Of a stretch of DNA of 64,000 nt, positions 39,903 through 48,113 are shown in pieces. The stretch covers positions 372,001-436,000 of the forward strand of contig NZ_JACYFJ010000002.1 in assembly GCF_014855495.1 (NCBI RefSeq). The letters are read 5' to 3'. This stretch comes from Euzebyella saccharophila (lineage in GTDB: Bacteria > Bacteroidota > Bacteroidia > Flavobacteriales > Flavobacteriaceae). A model generated the notes under the pieces. That model did not search any database. It saw only the letters and a list, made by a program, of their open reading frames with translations, and was not told where the DNA came from. Both the position numbers and the translations under genes were made by a program. Position 1 is the first letter of the stretch; every line of letters begins with the position of its first letter.

Positions 39903-41987
39903 ATGCTTACAAAGCGTAGTACATATAAAATATTTTATATTCCCTTGATTTTTGCCGTGTTGAACCTAGCATGCAAAGACAAAACGACAAAGGGCAATTT
40001 AAATTCAACTGAAAAACAACTGCTGGATTCTATTAACTCTTGGATTCAAAAAAGTAGGAACAGTAATCTAACAATTAATGACAAAAAGTTGTTTTTAAAG
40101 AAAGCTGAAAATTCCTATGAAAAATTTGCAAGCGACTCGATTAAAATAAGACTGATTTCTCGAATTTCGTATTCATATTTAAATAGCTCCGATTCGCAAA
40201 ACTTTAGAAGAACTAACGGAATAGTTTTAAATAGGGCTAATGAAGTGAAAGATTCTTTGAGATTGGCAGAAGCCCACTGGGACTTGGCTATGTTCTTTAA
40301 CTCCAATTCAGTTCCTGATAGCTCCTATTTCCATTATGCCAAGGCGCAAAAACTGTACGAGAACCTTAATAAAGACTTTGAAAATGCCAGAATGCTCTAT
40401 AATATGGCAAGAACCCAAGCCTTGGTCAGGGACTATACCGGAAGTGAAATAAATACCATAAGGGCTATAGAGATATTAAAACCCTTGAATGAATATAAGC
40501 AACTTTATTACTGCTACAGTAATTTAGGCTCTGTTACTAAAGAATTAAAGGAATTTGACCGGGCCATAGAATATTACCAAGAGGCTGGAGAATATTTGGT
40601 AAAATTGAATTCAACCAATGACTTTGAAGTAAGCTTACAAAATAATATGGGAGTGGTTTACCAAGAGCAAGGAAAATACCAAGAATCCATACCTTATTTC
40701 CAAAGAGTTTTACGTACCCCAAATTTACAAGAAGAAAATCCAAAGGTTTATGGCCTAGCCCTTAATCATTTGGCTTATAGCCGTTTGAAGGCAAAACAGA
40801 AAAAAAATGTGGAAAGCGACCTTAGAAAGTCTATTCAGGTTTTGGATAGTGTCAAAAATCTACCTGGGCTTGCTAGAGCCTATTACAATCTTTCCGAGTT
40901 TTATTTAGCACAGCAAGATACGACCCAAGCTATTACCGAAGCGCAAAAGGCTCTCGCCTATTCAAGGGAAAGTAATAATAATGACCGAACACTTTCTACC
41001 TTGCAATTACTTACCAAGTTGGAGCCAGAAAAGTCTGCCTATCATAACCGTAACTATATTTCGCTCAATGATAGCTTGCAACAAGAGGAGCGACAGGTGA
41101 GAAATAAATTTGCAAGAATTCGCTTTGAGACCGATGAATTTATCGCAGAAAACTTACTTCTTGCCAGGCAAAAACAACTATGGTCCGGTATTGCCATTGC
41201 CGTTCTGCTACTAGGTGTTATGTCCTATTTTATTTTAGACCAGCGTGTAAAAAATCAAAAACTACGGTTTCAACAACAGCAACAAGCTGCCAACCAAGAA
41301 ATTTTTAACCTAATGTTGGCTCAAAACCAAAAGAAGGAAGAAGGAAAAAAAATAGAACAAAAAAGAATTTCCGAAGAACTTCATGACGGCGTCTTGGGCA
41401 AAATGTTAGGTGCAAGAATGGTACTGACCGGGCTTAACAAAAAACATGACGAAACTGCCGAAATTGAAAGAAAGAAGGCCATAGATGCACTACAAAACGT
41501 TGAAAAGGAAATTAGAGCCATCTCACATGAACTAAGCCATGCCGCCTATCAAAAAATCAACAATTTTATTCATTCGGTCGAAGATTTGCTAGAAACAGTG
41601 CAGGCGACTGCCGGATTCAATTACGCTTTTGATTATGACCGAAGTTTTAACTGGGATGGTATCCAAGGAAATACTAAAATCAATTTATACAGACTCCTAC
41701 AAGAAAGTCTTCAAAACTCAGTAAAGCACGCCAATTGCAAGAATGTCTCATTAAATCTTCAAATAAAAAAGAATGCAGTAGTGGCAGAGGTAAAAGATGA
41801 CGGCAAGGGCTTCAAAAGCAAAAAAGGAAAAAAAGGAATTGGCATGCGAAATATGGCTTCCAGAATTGAAAAACTTAATGGTAATTGGAACATAAAAAGT
41901 GAAATAGGAAAAGGCACAACTGTGACTTTTACTGTACCTTTGAAGAAAATTACTACTAACGGTTCAAAAGAACCTATACAAGTTTAA
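39903..41987 (+). CDS. TPR sensor histidine kinase with lipoprotein-type signal
   Basis: Kinase of 694 residues. The N-terminus has a lipobox (VLNLAC, Cys about 24), then TPR repeats (about 125-375, for example SNLGSVTKELKEFDRAIEYYQEA cut as TPR units) in the periplasm. A membrane helix follows at about 422-442, a coiled coil at about 445-490, then a HisKA_3-like dimerisation part with SEELHDGVLGKM (His494). The ATPase domain has QESLQNSVKHA, DDGKGF and GIGMRNM boxes (about 590-685). The response regulator starts 12 bases later; the two form a two-component pair. Confidence 0.92.
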   Translation: MLTKRSTYKIFYIPLIFAVLNLACKDKTTKGNLNSTEKQLLDSINSWIQKSRNSNLTINDKKLFLKKAENSYEKFASDSIKIRLISRISYSYLNSSDSQNFRRTNGIVLNRANEVKDSLRLAEAHWDLAMFFNSNSVPDSSYFHYAKAQKLYENLNKDFENARMLYNMARTQALVRDYTGSEINTIRAIEILKPLNEYKQLYYCYSNLGSVTKELKEFDRAIEYYQEAGEYLVKLNSTNDFEVSLQNNMGVVYQEQGKYQESIPYFQRVLRTPNLQEENPKVYGLALNHLAYSRLKAKQKKNVESDLRKSIQVLDSVKNLPGLARAYYNLSEFYLAQQDTTQAITEAQKALAYSRESNNNDRTLSTLQLLTKLEPEKSAYHNRNYISLNDSLQQEERQVRNKFARIRFETDEFIAENLLLARQKQLWSGIAIAVLLLGVMSYFILDQRVKNQKLRFQQQQQAANQEIFNLMLAQNQKKEEGKKIEQKRISEELHDGVLGKMLGARMVLTGLNKKHDETAEIERKKAIDALQNVEKEIRAISHELSHAAYQKINNFIHSVEDLLETVQATAGFNYAFDYDRSFNWDGIQGNTKINLYRLLQESLQNSVKHANCKNVSLNLQIKKNAVVAEVKDDGKGFKSKKGKKGIGMRNMASRIEKLNGNWNIKSEIGKGTTVTFTVPLKKITTNGSKEPIQV

Positions 41988-41999
41988 GGAAGCAGAAGT

Positions 42000-42671
42000 A
42001 TGGATAAGATTGTGCGAATTCTCGCTGTAGATGACCACGAAATGATTGTTCTAGGGTACAAATACACCTTAGAAGGTACCGATTTTGAAAATTACAAAGT
42101 AGTTGTAAATACAGCCCCCAGTTATGAAAAGGGCAAGGCAGAAATTGAAAGTGCTGCCAATAGAATTCCCTATGACATTATTCTACTGGATATTTCTATG
42201 TTTCCGGACAGTGCAAAAGAAGAGCGTAGCGGCGAAGATTTAGGTTTATTGGCCAAAGAAATTTCGCCAACTTCTAAAATTGTGTTTTTGTCTTCGTTTA
42301 GCGATAGTTACCGAATTAATCACTTGTTAAAAACGGTGAATCCGGATGGGTACATGGTGAAATCTGAAGTAGATGAAAGAACCTTACAGGAAATGGTGAA
42401 AACTGTTTTAGATCAACCGCCATATTATACAGCTGCCGCCCTACAGGCCATTAGAAGAAAAATGGCCAATGAAGATCAAATTGATGAACGTGATAAAAAA
42501 ATTCTTTATCAGCTTTCCATTGGTACAAAGACCAAGGACATTTCTTCTATAGTAGCTGCTGCCAGCACAACTGTAGAGAATAGAAAACGTCATTTAAAAG
42601 TTATTTTTGGTGTCGAAAACGGAAATGACTTCGCTTTAATAGAAGAAGCCAGAAAAAGAGGGTTTATTTAA
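42000..42671 (+). CDS. NarL/FixJ-type response regulator
   Basis: Partner regulator of the preceding kinase, 223 residues. The receiver (1-130) has DDHE (11-14), the phospho-acceptor Asp64 in ILLDIS, and a Lys in YMVKSE. The C-terminal part (about 160-223) is a LuxR-like helix-turn-helix (LYQLSIGTKTKDI, TVENRKRHLKVIFG). It probably controls genes from the histidine kinase signal; the targets are unknown. A hairpin terminator follows. Confidence 0.92.
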   Translation: MDKIVRILAVDDHEMIVLGYKYTLEGTDFENYKVVVNTAPSYEKGKAEIESAANRIPYDIILLDISMFPDSAKEERSGEDLGLLAKEISPTSKIVFLSSFSDSYRINHLLKTVNPDGYMVKSEVDERTLQEMVKTVLDQPPYYTAAALQAIRRKMANEDQIDERDKKILYQLSIGTKTKDISSIVAAASTTVENRKRHLKVIFGVENGNDFALIEEARKRGFI

Positions 42672-42748
42672 CATTCCAGTTTTAATGGCAAAAACAGCTC
42701 AAACCGTTGCTGTATAAGCATTTACGATATATTGTAATACAATCAAAT

Positions 42749-42775
42749 AAAACCCCCATAAAAACTGGGGTTTTT
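42749..42775 (+). terminator. Terminator after the response regulator
   Basis: AAAACCCC / GGGGTTTT stem with a 10-base loop and a run of five T at the end. Confidence 0.75.
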
Positions 42776-42776
42776 C

Positions 42777-42810
42777 TTTGTCTAAATAATGGCTTCTCAA
42801 TTTACATTTG
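42777..42810 (+). promoter_or_regulatory. Promoter of the 42839 gene
   Basis: TTTG at 42777-42780 and an exact -7 element TACATTTG at 42803-42810, separated by 22 bases, match the Bacteroidota promoter consensus within its accepted range. The gene starts 29 bases downstream. Confidence 0.42.
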
Positions 42811-42838
42811 AAAGTCAATTGAATTACACTATACGTTT

Positions 42839-43498
42839 ATGCCTTCATTCCCAGAAAATTTCGAATACAATTCTTCCGGAGGTTACAACATAGGTTTGCG
42901 GCTGGAGGGAATTGAAAAATTTAAGAAAAGTTTAGAAAAATTCTTTTTTTCTATTGCTACCATAAGACATTCAACTTCAAACAATAGCCATATCAACCTC
43001 GCTATTGAATTGGAATGCAATATGAGTTTAGTGGAGATGCTATTCCACTTCAATCGTGGTACCTGGGGCAACTTTTCCCAAGGTAGCACATCCTTTGTAG
43101 GGACATTAGAGAATTTCAAGAAAGCAAATCCTGTAAACCTAGATATTGAGGAAATTTCTATTCTCTTCACGGATACCCGTTTGATTATCAACAAAATATA
43201 TTCAAAAAGTATCCCGGAACAACTGGACAATATATTCAAGGAAATGGGTAGGCATTATGTCCATTTCAGTAAAGGGCTTTCAGAAACCCCATATGAAATT
43301 TATGTACCAGTATTTGAGGAAGAACATTCTGCGGACGAAATTATCCTGGGAAGTCTTGAAGTTTCCAATCATACACAGAAGGATTACTTTAATTTTTGGG
43401 GACTTTACTTTGAATCTGAAGATGATGCTGTTATTTATGATCTAAAAGGGTCCCATCTAGAGAATGGTGATCTTTTTATGTTGAGTTCAGACGATTAA
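42839..43498 (+). CDS. Conserved protein of unknown function
   Basis: Unrecognised cytoplasmic-looking protein of 219 residues with no signal peptide or membrane helix. It is moderately acidic, with mixed alpha/beta pattern. The C-terminal half has an IYVPVFEEEHSADEII segment followed by several Asp/Glu-rich loops. It has its own promoter and follows a two-component pair without joining its transcript. It may be a stress or regulatory target, but nothing shows it. Confidence 0.7.
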   Translation: MPSFPENFEYNSSGGYNIGLRLEGIEKFKKSLEKFFFSIATIRHSTSNNSHINLAIELECNMSLVEMLFHFNRGTWGNFSQGSTSFVGTLENFKKANPVNLDIEEISILFTDTRLIINKIYSKSIPEQLDNIFKEMGRHYVHFSKGLSETPYEIYVPVFEEEHSADEIILGSLEVSNHTQKDYFNFWGLYFESEDDAVIYDLKGSHLENGDLFMLSSDD

Positions 43499-43527
43499 AA
43501 AAGAGGTTGATTACAAAAACCAACCTC
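43497..43527 (-). terminator. Terminator of glyA
   Basis: Perfect GAGGTTG / CAACCTC stem, with an oligo-T run on the minus strand at 43502-43497. It is therefore oriented to end glyA transcription. Confidence 0.75.
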
Positions 43528-43558
43528 TCCTTGCAAATACTATTATATTTTAATCTAC

Positions 43559-44833
43559 CTAGAAATTAAACAACGCTCTTCCTTTCATTAGGTTGTTCAC
43601 TTTTTCTTTCACTGCTTTTATTTTGCTATCATCTTCTGCGTTGGTAAGAACTTCATCTACTAACTCAACAATGGTGGCCATATCTTCTTCTTTAAGACCA
43701 CGTGTGGTTATTGCAGCGGTACCAAATCTAATTCCAGATGTAACAAAGGGTGATTTATCATCAAAAGGAACCATATTCTTATTGGCCGTAATGTCTGCCC
43801 CAACTAATACTTTTTCAGCATCTTTCCCCGTGATATCCTTATTCCTAAGATCGATCAACATCATGTGATTATCGGTACCTCCAGAAATAATATCGTAATC
43901 TTTAGCAACAAAGGCCGCTGCCAATGCCTCTGCGTTTTTCTTAACCTGTATTACGTAGTGAAGGAAATTATCTGTCAATGCCTCACCAAAAGCTACTGCT
44001 TTAGCCGCTATGATATGCTCCAAAGGACCTCCTTGGTTACCCGGAAACACTGCTAAATCTAGCAATGCGGACATTTTTCTAAGATTGCCGTTCTTCAACT
44101 TTATTCCAAAAGGATTGTCAAAATCCTCCCCCATCAAAATCAAACCTCCTCTTGGTCCTCTTAATGTTTTGTGGGTGGTGGTGGTAACGATATGACAATG
44201 TGGAATTGGATCGTTCAACAATCCTTTAGCTATAAGTCCGGCCGGGTGTGAAATATCGGCCAACAGCAAAGCTCCAACGCTATCGGCTATTTCTCGAAAA
44301 CGGGCAAAGTCCATATCCCTAGAATATGCAGAAGCACCTGCAACAATCATTTTTGGATTTTCCTTTTCAGCTATTTCCTGAATTTTATCATAATCCAACT
44401 CCCCTGTTTCCTTGTCTACTCCATAAAAGACTGGATTATATAGCCTTCCGGAGAAATTCACTGGAGAACCATGTGTAAGGTGACCACCATGGGAAAGGTC
44501 AAAACCTAAAATGGTATCGCCCGGTTGTAGGCATGCATGGTAAACCGAAGCGTTTGCCTGTGAACCGGAATGAGGTTGTACATTGGCGTAAGCCGCGCCA
44601 AAAAGTTCTTTAGCTCTATCTATGGCCAATTGCTCTACTTTGTCCACTACCTCACAACCGCCATAATAACGTTTGCCGGGATAGCCCTCAGCATATTTGT
44701 TGGTCAAAACAGAACCGGCAGCTTCCATTACCTGCGGACTGGTAAAATTTTCTGAGGCTATTAGCTCAATACCACTTAGTTGCCTTTCTTTTTCCTCGGC
44801 AATCAAATCAAAAATTTGGCTATCGCGTTGCAT
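43559..44833 (-). CDS. glyA: Serine hydroxymethyltransferase
   Basis: PLP enzyme that interconverts serine and glycine with tetrahydrofolate; 424 residues. It has [20 protein letters not shown] at the N-terminus, [17 protein letters not shown], and the PLP lysine in [14 protein letters not shown] (about 225). It is divergent from fahA, and each has a -7-type box in the 109-base spacer. Confidence 0.99.
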   Translation of the reverse strand: MQRDSQIFDLIAEEKERQLSGIELIASENFTSPQVMEAAGSVLTNKYAEGYPGKRYYGGCEVVDKVEQLAIDRAKELFGAAYANVQPHSGSQANASVYHACLQPGDTILGFDLSHGGHLTHGSPVNFSGRLYNPVFYGVDKETGELDYDKIQEIAEKENPKMIVAGASAYSRDMDFARFREIADSVGALLLADISHPAGLIAKGLLNDPIPHCHIVTTTTHKTLRGPRGGLILMGEDFDNPFGIKLKNGNLRKMSALLDLAVFPGNQGGPLEHIIAAKAVAFGEALTDNFLHYVIQVKKNAEALAAAFVAKDYDIISGGTDNHMMLIDLRNKDITGKDAEKVLVGADITANKNMVPFDDKSPFVTSGIRFGTAAITTRGLKEEDMATIVELVDEVLTNAEDDSKIKAVKEKVNNLMKGRALFNF

Positions 44834-44859
44834 ACGTCAATATTGTGTTAAATGAGGTG

Positions 44860-44867
44860 CAAAAATA
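44860..44867 (-). promoter_or_regulatory. -7 box before glyA
   Basis: On the minus strand an exact TATTTTTG element lies 26 bases before the glyA start. No -33 TTG at usual spacing. Confidence 0.35.
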
Positions 44868-44878
44868 CAAATTACTCC

Positions 44879-44907
44879 TTGCTATCACCCATAAAATAAT
44901 AACTTTG
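44879..44907 (+). promoter_or_regulatory. Promoter of fahA
   Basis: TTG at 44879-44881, an 18-base spacer and an exact TAACTTTG box at 44900-44907 give the best Bacteroidota-type promoter in the window. The start codon is 35 bases downstream. Confidence 0.5.
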
Positions 44908-44942
44908 ATTAGCATTTTATCAAATAAAAATTAACAATAGAC

Positions 44943-46220
44943 ATGCCCATACCAGCGAACGACCCTACAAAAAAAACATGGCTTCCTGTGCCCGAAAATT
45001 CAGATTTTCCAATACAGAATATCCCATTTGGTGTTTTTTTAACCAGGGATGATATTATAACCATTGGAACACGAATTGGCGACCATGCCATTGACCTTGG
45101 AGCCTTGCACCAACTTGGGTACTTTAAGGATATTCCATTAACGGATGATATTTTCCTTCAGGACACCCTCAATGATTTTATCTCAGATGGACAAAAGACC
45201 TGGCGTGCGGTAAGAAACAGGATCAGTGAGATTTTTGAGGTCTCTAATGAAGAATTAAAGAATAGGGAAGATCATAAGGAAGTGGTTCTGTTTTCCATGG
45301 ATGAAATAGAAATGCAACTACCCGTACAAATTGGGGATTATACAGATTTCTATTCTAGCAAGGAACATGCAACCAATGTGGGAACTATGTTTAGAGATCC
45401 TGATAATGCCCTACTCCCCAATTGGCTACATCTCCCCGTGGGATATCACGGCAGAAGCTCTACTATAATCCCCAGTGGAACTCCTGTAAGAAGACCCAAG
45501 GGACAAACAAGCCCTAAAGAAAATGGCAAACCCGGTTTTGGTCCGTCCAAATTGGTTGATTTTGAATTGGAAATGGCTTTTATTACTACCGATGCCAATG
45601 CGTTGGGAGAACCAATCCCCGTGAATGAAGCCGAAGATTACATCTTTGGAATGGTCCTTTTTAATGATTGGAGTGCCAGGGACATTCAAAAATGGGAATA
45701 TGTTCCTCTAGGGCCATTTTTAGCAAAAAGTTTCGCATCGTCCATTTCACCATGGATCGTGACCTTAGATGCGCTTGAACCTTATAGGACGGAGAGCCCA
45801 AAGCAGAACCCGGAACCCCTACCCTATTTAAAATTAAGTGGCAACCATAGTTTTGATATACAGTTGGAAGTGGATATTAAAACAGAGGCAAGCAGTACTA
45901 CAGTTTCCAAATCTAATTTTAAATATATGTACTGGACCATGGCGCAACAATTGGCGCATCATACCATAAACGGTTGTAAAGTCAATAGTGGTGATATGAT
46001 GGGGAGCGGTACCATTTCCGGTCCAAACCCAGATAGCCTAGGTTCAATGCTCGAGCTTTCATGGGCCGGCAAAAACCCCGTAACACTCAATGACGGCTCT
46101 CAACGCACCTTTATTGAAGATAATGACACCGTAATTCTTAGAGGCTTTTGTAAAAACTCCAATTATAGAATTGGTTTTGGAGAGGTCTCAACCAAACTTT
46201 TACCCTCCTTAGGCAGCTAG
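44943..46220 (+). CDS. fahA: Fumarylacetoacetase
   Basis: Last step of tyrosine and phenylalanine catabolism: splits fumarylacetoacetate into fumarate and acetoacetate. The 425 residues comprise an N-terminal SH3-like domain (about 1-120) and the FAH domain with HATNVGTMFR (His about 140), PVGYHGRSSTIIPSG and FELEMAFIT. Other genes of the pathway (hmgA, hppD) are not here. Confidence 0.97.
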   Translation: MPIPANDPTKKTWLPVPENSDFPIQNIPFGVFLTRDDIITIGTRIGDHAIDLGALHQLGYFKDIPLTDDIFLQDTLNDFISDGQKTWRAVRNRISEIFEVSNEELKNREDHKEVVLFSMDEIEMQLPVQIGDYTDFYSSKEHATNVGTMFRDPDNALLPNWLHLPVGYHGRSSTIIPSGTPVRRPKGQTSPKENGKPGFGPSKLVDFELEMAFITTDANALGEPIPVNEAEDYIFGMVLFNDWSARDIQKWEYVPLGPFLAKSFASSISPWIVTLDALEPYRTESPKQNPEPLPYLKLSGNHSFDIQLEVDIKTEASSTTVSKSNFKYMYWTMAQQLAHHTINGCKVNSGDMMGSGTISGPNPDSLGSMLELSWAGKNPVTLNDGSQRTFIEDNDTVILRGFCKNSNYRIGFGEVSTKLLPSLGS

Positions 46221-46343
46221 CACCACACAAAAGAACGACATTTCATCGAATGCATACGATTACATATCGTTTTGCGTTAGTTAACATATGTATTTTGGCA
46301 CAGGAGTTGAAATTAACATCTTGAACCATAATAGCCATATGTT

Positions 46344-47531
46344 ATGAAGAATACCATTTTTTTTATTTCAGTATTATGTTTGGCGGCGGCCTGTAGCGGA
46401 GTTAAAAAAACCCAAAAAGCTTTAAATGTTGGGGACTATGGCAACGCCATACAGACCTCAGTAAACACCCTCGCCCAAAATAAAGGGAAAAAATCAAGTC
46501 AACCGTATATACTCATGCTTGAAGAAGCGTACAAGAAAAATACGGAGCGCGAATTAAAACATATTGAATTTCTTGAAAGCGATGAGAATCCTGCCCATTT
46601 TGAAGAAATATACGAATCCTACGTAAATCTTCACCAGATACAGGAAAAAATCAAGCCTTTACTTCCACTGTATGTAGAGGGTGAAAATAGAAAAGCTCGT
46701 TTTATTTTCAAGGATTACCAAGATGATATTATTGATAGCAAAGACGACCTTGCAGAATTTCTATATGAAAATGCCAGTTCTTTGCTTTTAGAAGCAAACT
46801 CAAAACAGGATTACCGCAAGGCTTATGATGATTTCACCTATTTGGAAGAAATTAATCCCGGCTATGATGACACCGCCAATAAAATTTCGGAAGCCTATGA
46901 AAAAGGATTGGATTTTGTAAGCGTTGATTTGGTCAACAATTCCAATGTCATTATTCCTGCTCGCTTGGAAGAGGAGCTTCTAAACTTTGATGTGTATGGC
47001 CTTGATCAATTATGGACCAAATATCATAGCAACCCTCAACCAAATATTGATTATGATTATCACATGCAGCTTTCCTTAATAAATATCAACATTTCTCCGG
47101 AACATGTTAGTGAAAAGCAACTAATAAAGGAAAGACAAATAAAAGACGGTTACAAATATGCAACGGATAGAAAGGGAAACATTCTAAAGGATAGTCTAGG
47201 TAACAAAATTAAGGTAGACAAGTTTAAGACGGTAAAGTGTAATTTTTATCAATTCACCCAGCTGAAGTCCGCCAAGGTAGATGGATTTGTACGGTTTACC
47301 GATTTAACAACACGACAACAAATAGATTCCTATCCTATAAGTAGTGAGTTTATTTTTGAACATGTTTACGCAAGGCATGATGGCGATAAAAGGGCTATTG
47401 ATAATGACCTAACACCCTTATTGAAATTGGGAGCAGTACCTTTTCCTTCCAATGAACAAATGGTCTATGACGCTGGAGAGGATATAAAGAACAGATTAAA
47501 ATCCATATTAAAAAGACAGCGCTTCAATTAA
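46344..47531 (+). CDS. Conserved lipoprotein of unknown function
   Basis: Predicted lipoprotein of 395 residues; the signal ends at Cys17 (LAAACSG). The first half is helical with TPR-like repeats (KALNVGDYGNAIQTSV, KQDYRKAYDDFTYLEEINPGY). The second half is beta-rich. Closely similar proteins appear in Flavobacteriaceae without a known role. A strong bidirectional terminator follows. Confidence 0.72.
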   Translation: MKNTIFFISVLCLAAACSGVKKTQKALNVGDYGNAIQTSVNTLAQNKGKKSSQPYILMLEEAYKKNTERELKHIEFLESDENPAHFEEIYESYVNLHQIQEKIKPLLPLYVEGENRKARFIFKDYQDDIIDSKDDLAEFLYENASSLLLEANSKQDYRKAYDDFTYLEEINPGYDDTANKISEAYEKGLDFVSVDLVNNSNVIIPARLEEELLNFDVYGLDQLWTKYHSNPQPNIDYDYHMQLSLININISPEHVSEKQLIKERQIKDGYKYATDRKGNILKDSLGNKIKVDKFKTVKCNFYQFTQLKSAKVDGFVRFTDLTTRQQIDSYPISSEFIFEHVYARHDGDKRAIDNDLTPLLKLGAVPFPSNEQMVYDAGEDIKNRLKSILKRQRFN

Positions 47532-47566
47532 AAAACAAACCCCGGATACTCCGGGGTTTGTTTTTT
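47531..47566. terminator. Bidirectional terminator between lipoprotein gene and ytxJ
   Basis: AACAAACCCCGGA / TCCGGGGTTTGTT, a perfect 13-bp stem with a 3-base loop, flanked by A6 and T6. It overlaps the stop of ytxJ. Confidence 0.9.
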
Positions 47567-47960
47567 AGATATAATCTTCCAATTTAACATCTGCAATGGC
47601 ACCATGGGAATCGTGCATAACCACTTGCCCTTCTTTGACTATTAATAATTGTGGAGACTCATGTCGTATTTGAAATACCTCGCTTACCAAATTACTCACA
47701 TTTCTATTCTGGTGAAGGTCTAGAAAATAAAAATCCGCTTCCTCCTCTTCTAAAGTATAGTTTTGGGTGAACATATTTAGCGTCATTCTACTAATTCCAC
47801 ATGTAGTACTGTGCTTAAATATAAACTGCGCCTTAGAATTGGATTTTGACTTAATTTCTTCCAATTGATTTTCATCTGTAAGGGGTATCCAAGGAATCTT
47901 TGAGCTTTTCTCTTTTTCCCCACTCCCGTTTCCTCCAAATAAATTTCCAAATATTCCCAT
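47565..47960 (-). CDS. ytxJ: Bacillithiol-system redox protein YtxJ
   Basis: Small monothiol thioredoxin-fold protein of 131 residues. The active site is TCGISRM (Cys about 53), the TC-x-IS pattern of YtxJ, and the C-terminus has the cis-proline region in ESPQLLIVKEG. It is thought to reduce bacillithiol mixed disulfides. It is divergent from clpB across a 153-base repeat-rich spacer. Confidence 0.88.
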   Translation of the reverse strand: MGIFGNLFGGNGSGEKEKSSKIPWIPLTDENQLEEIKSKSNSKAQFIFKHSTTCGISRMTLNMFTQNYTLEEEEADFYFLDLHQNRNVSNLVSEVFQIRHESPQLLIVKEGQVVMHDSHGAIADVKLEDYI

Positions 47961-48003
47961 TCGATTGTAACTTAATTCAAATAATCAACTTCAAAAACTG
48001 CCT

Positions 48004-48063
48004 AAATGTCCTGCTATAATTGAAAATAGCAGACATTTTGTCCTGCCTATTTCTATGGTAGGA
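48004..48063. repeat. Tandem stem-loops with repeated TGTCCTGCTAT motif
   Basis: Between ytxJ and clpB. The first hairpin (48004-48038) pairs AAATGTC-c-TGCTAT with ATAGCA-GACATTT. The second (48041-48063) pairs TCCTGCC with GGTAGGA including one G-T pair. The motif TGTCCTGC(C)TAT occurs in direct copies at 48007 and 48039, with an inverted near-copy (ATAGCAGACA) at 48026. It lies 50-110 bases upstream of clpB and could be an operator shared by the two stress genes. Confidence 0.5.
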
Positions 48064-48113
48064 TTATTGACATAATCAAATCAAAAGTAAACAAAGCACT
48101 AAAATATAGACAT

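Noticed and set aside
46256-46270. ACGAT/ATCGT dyad before the 46344 gene
   Set aside because: Only five base pairs with a T-run; too weak to call a terminator or operator.
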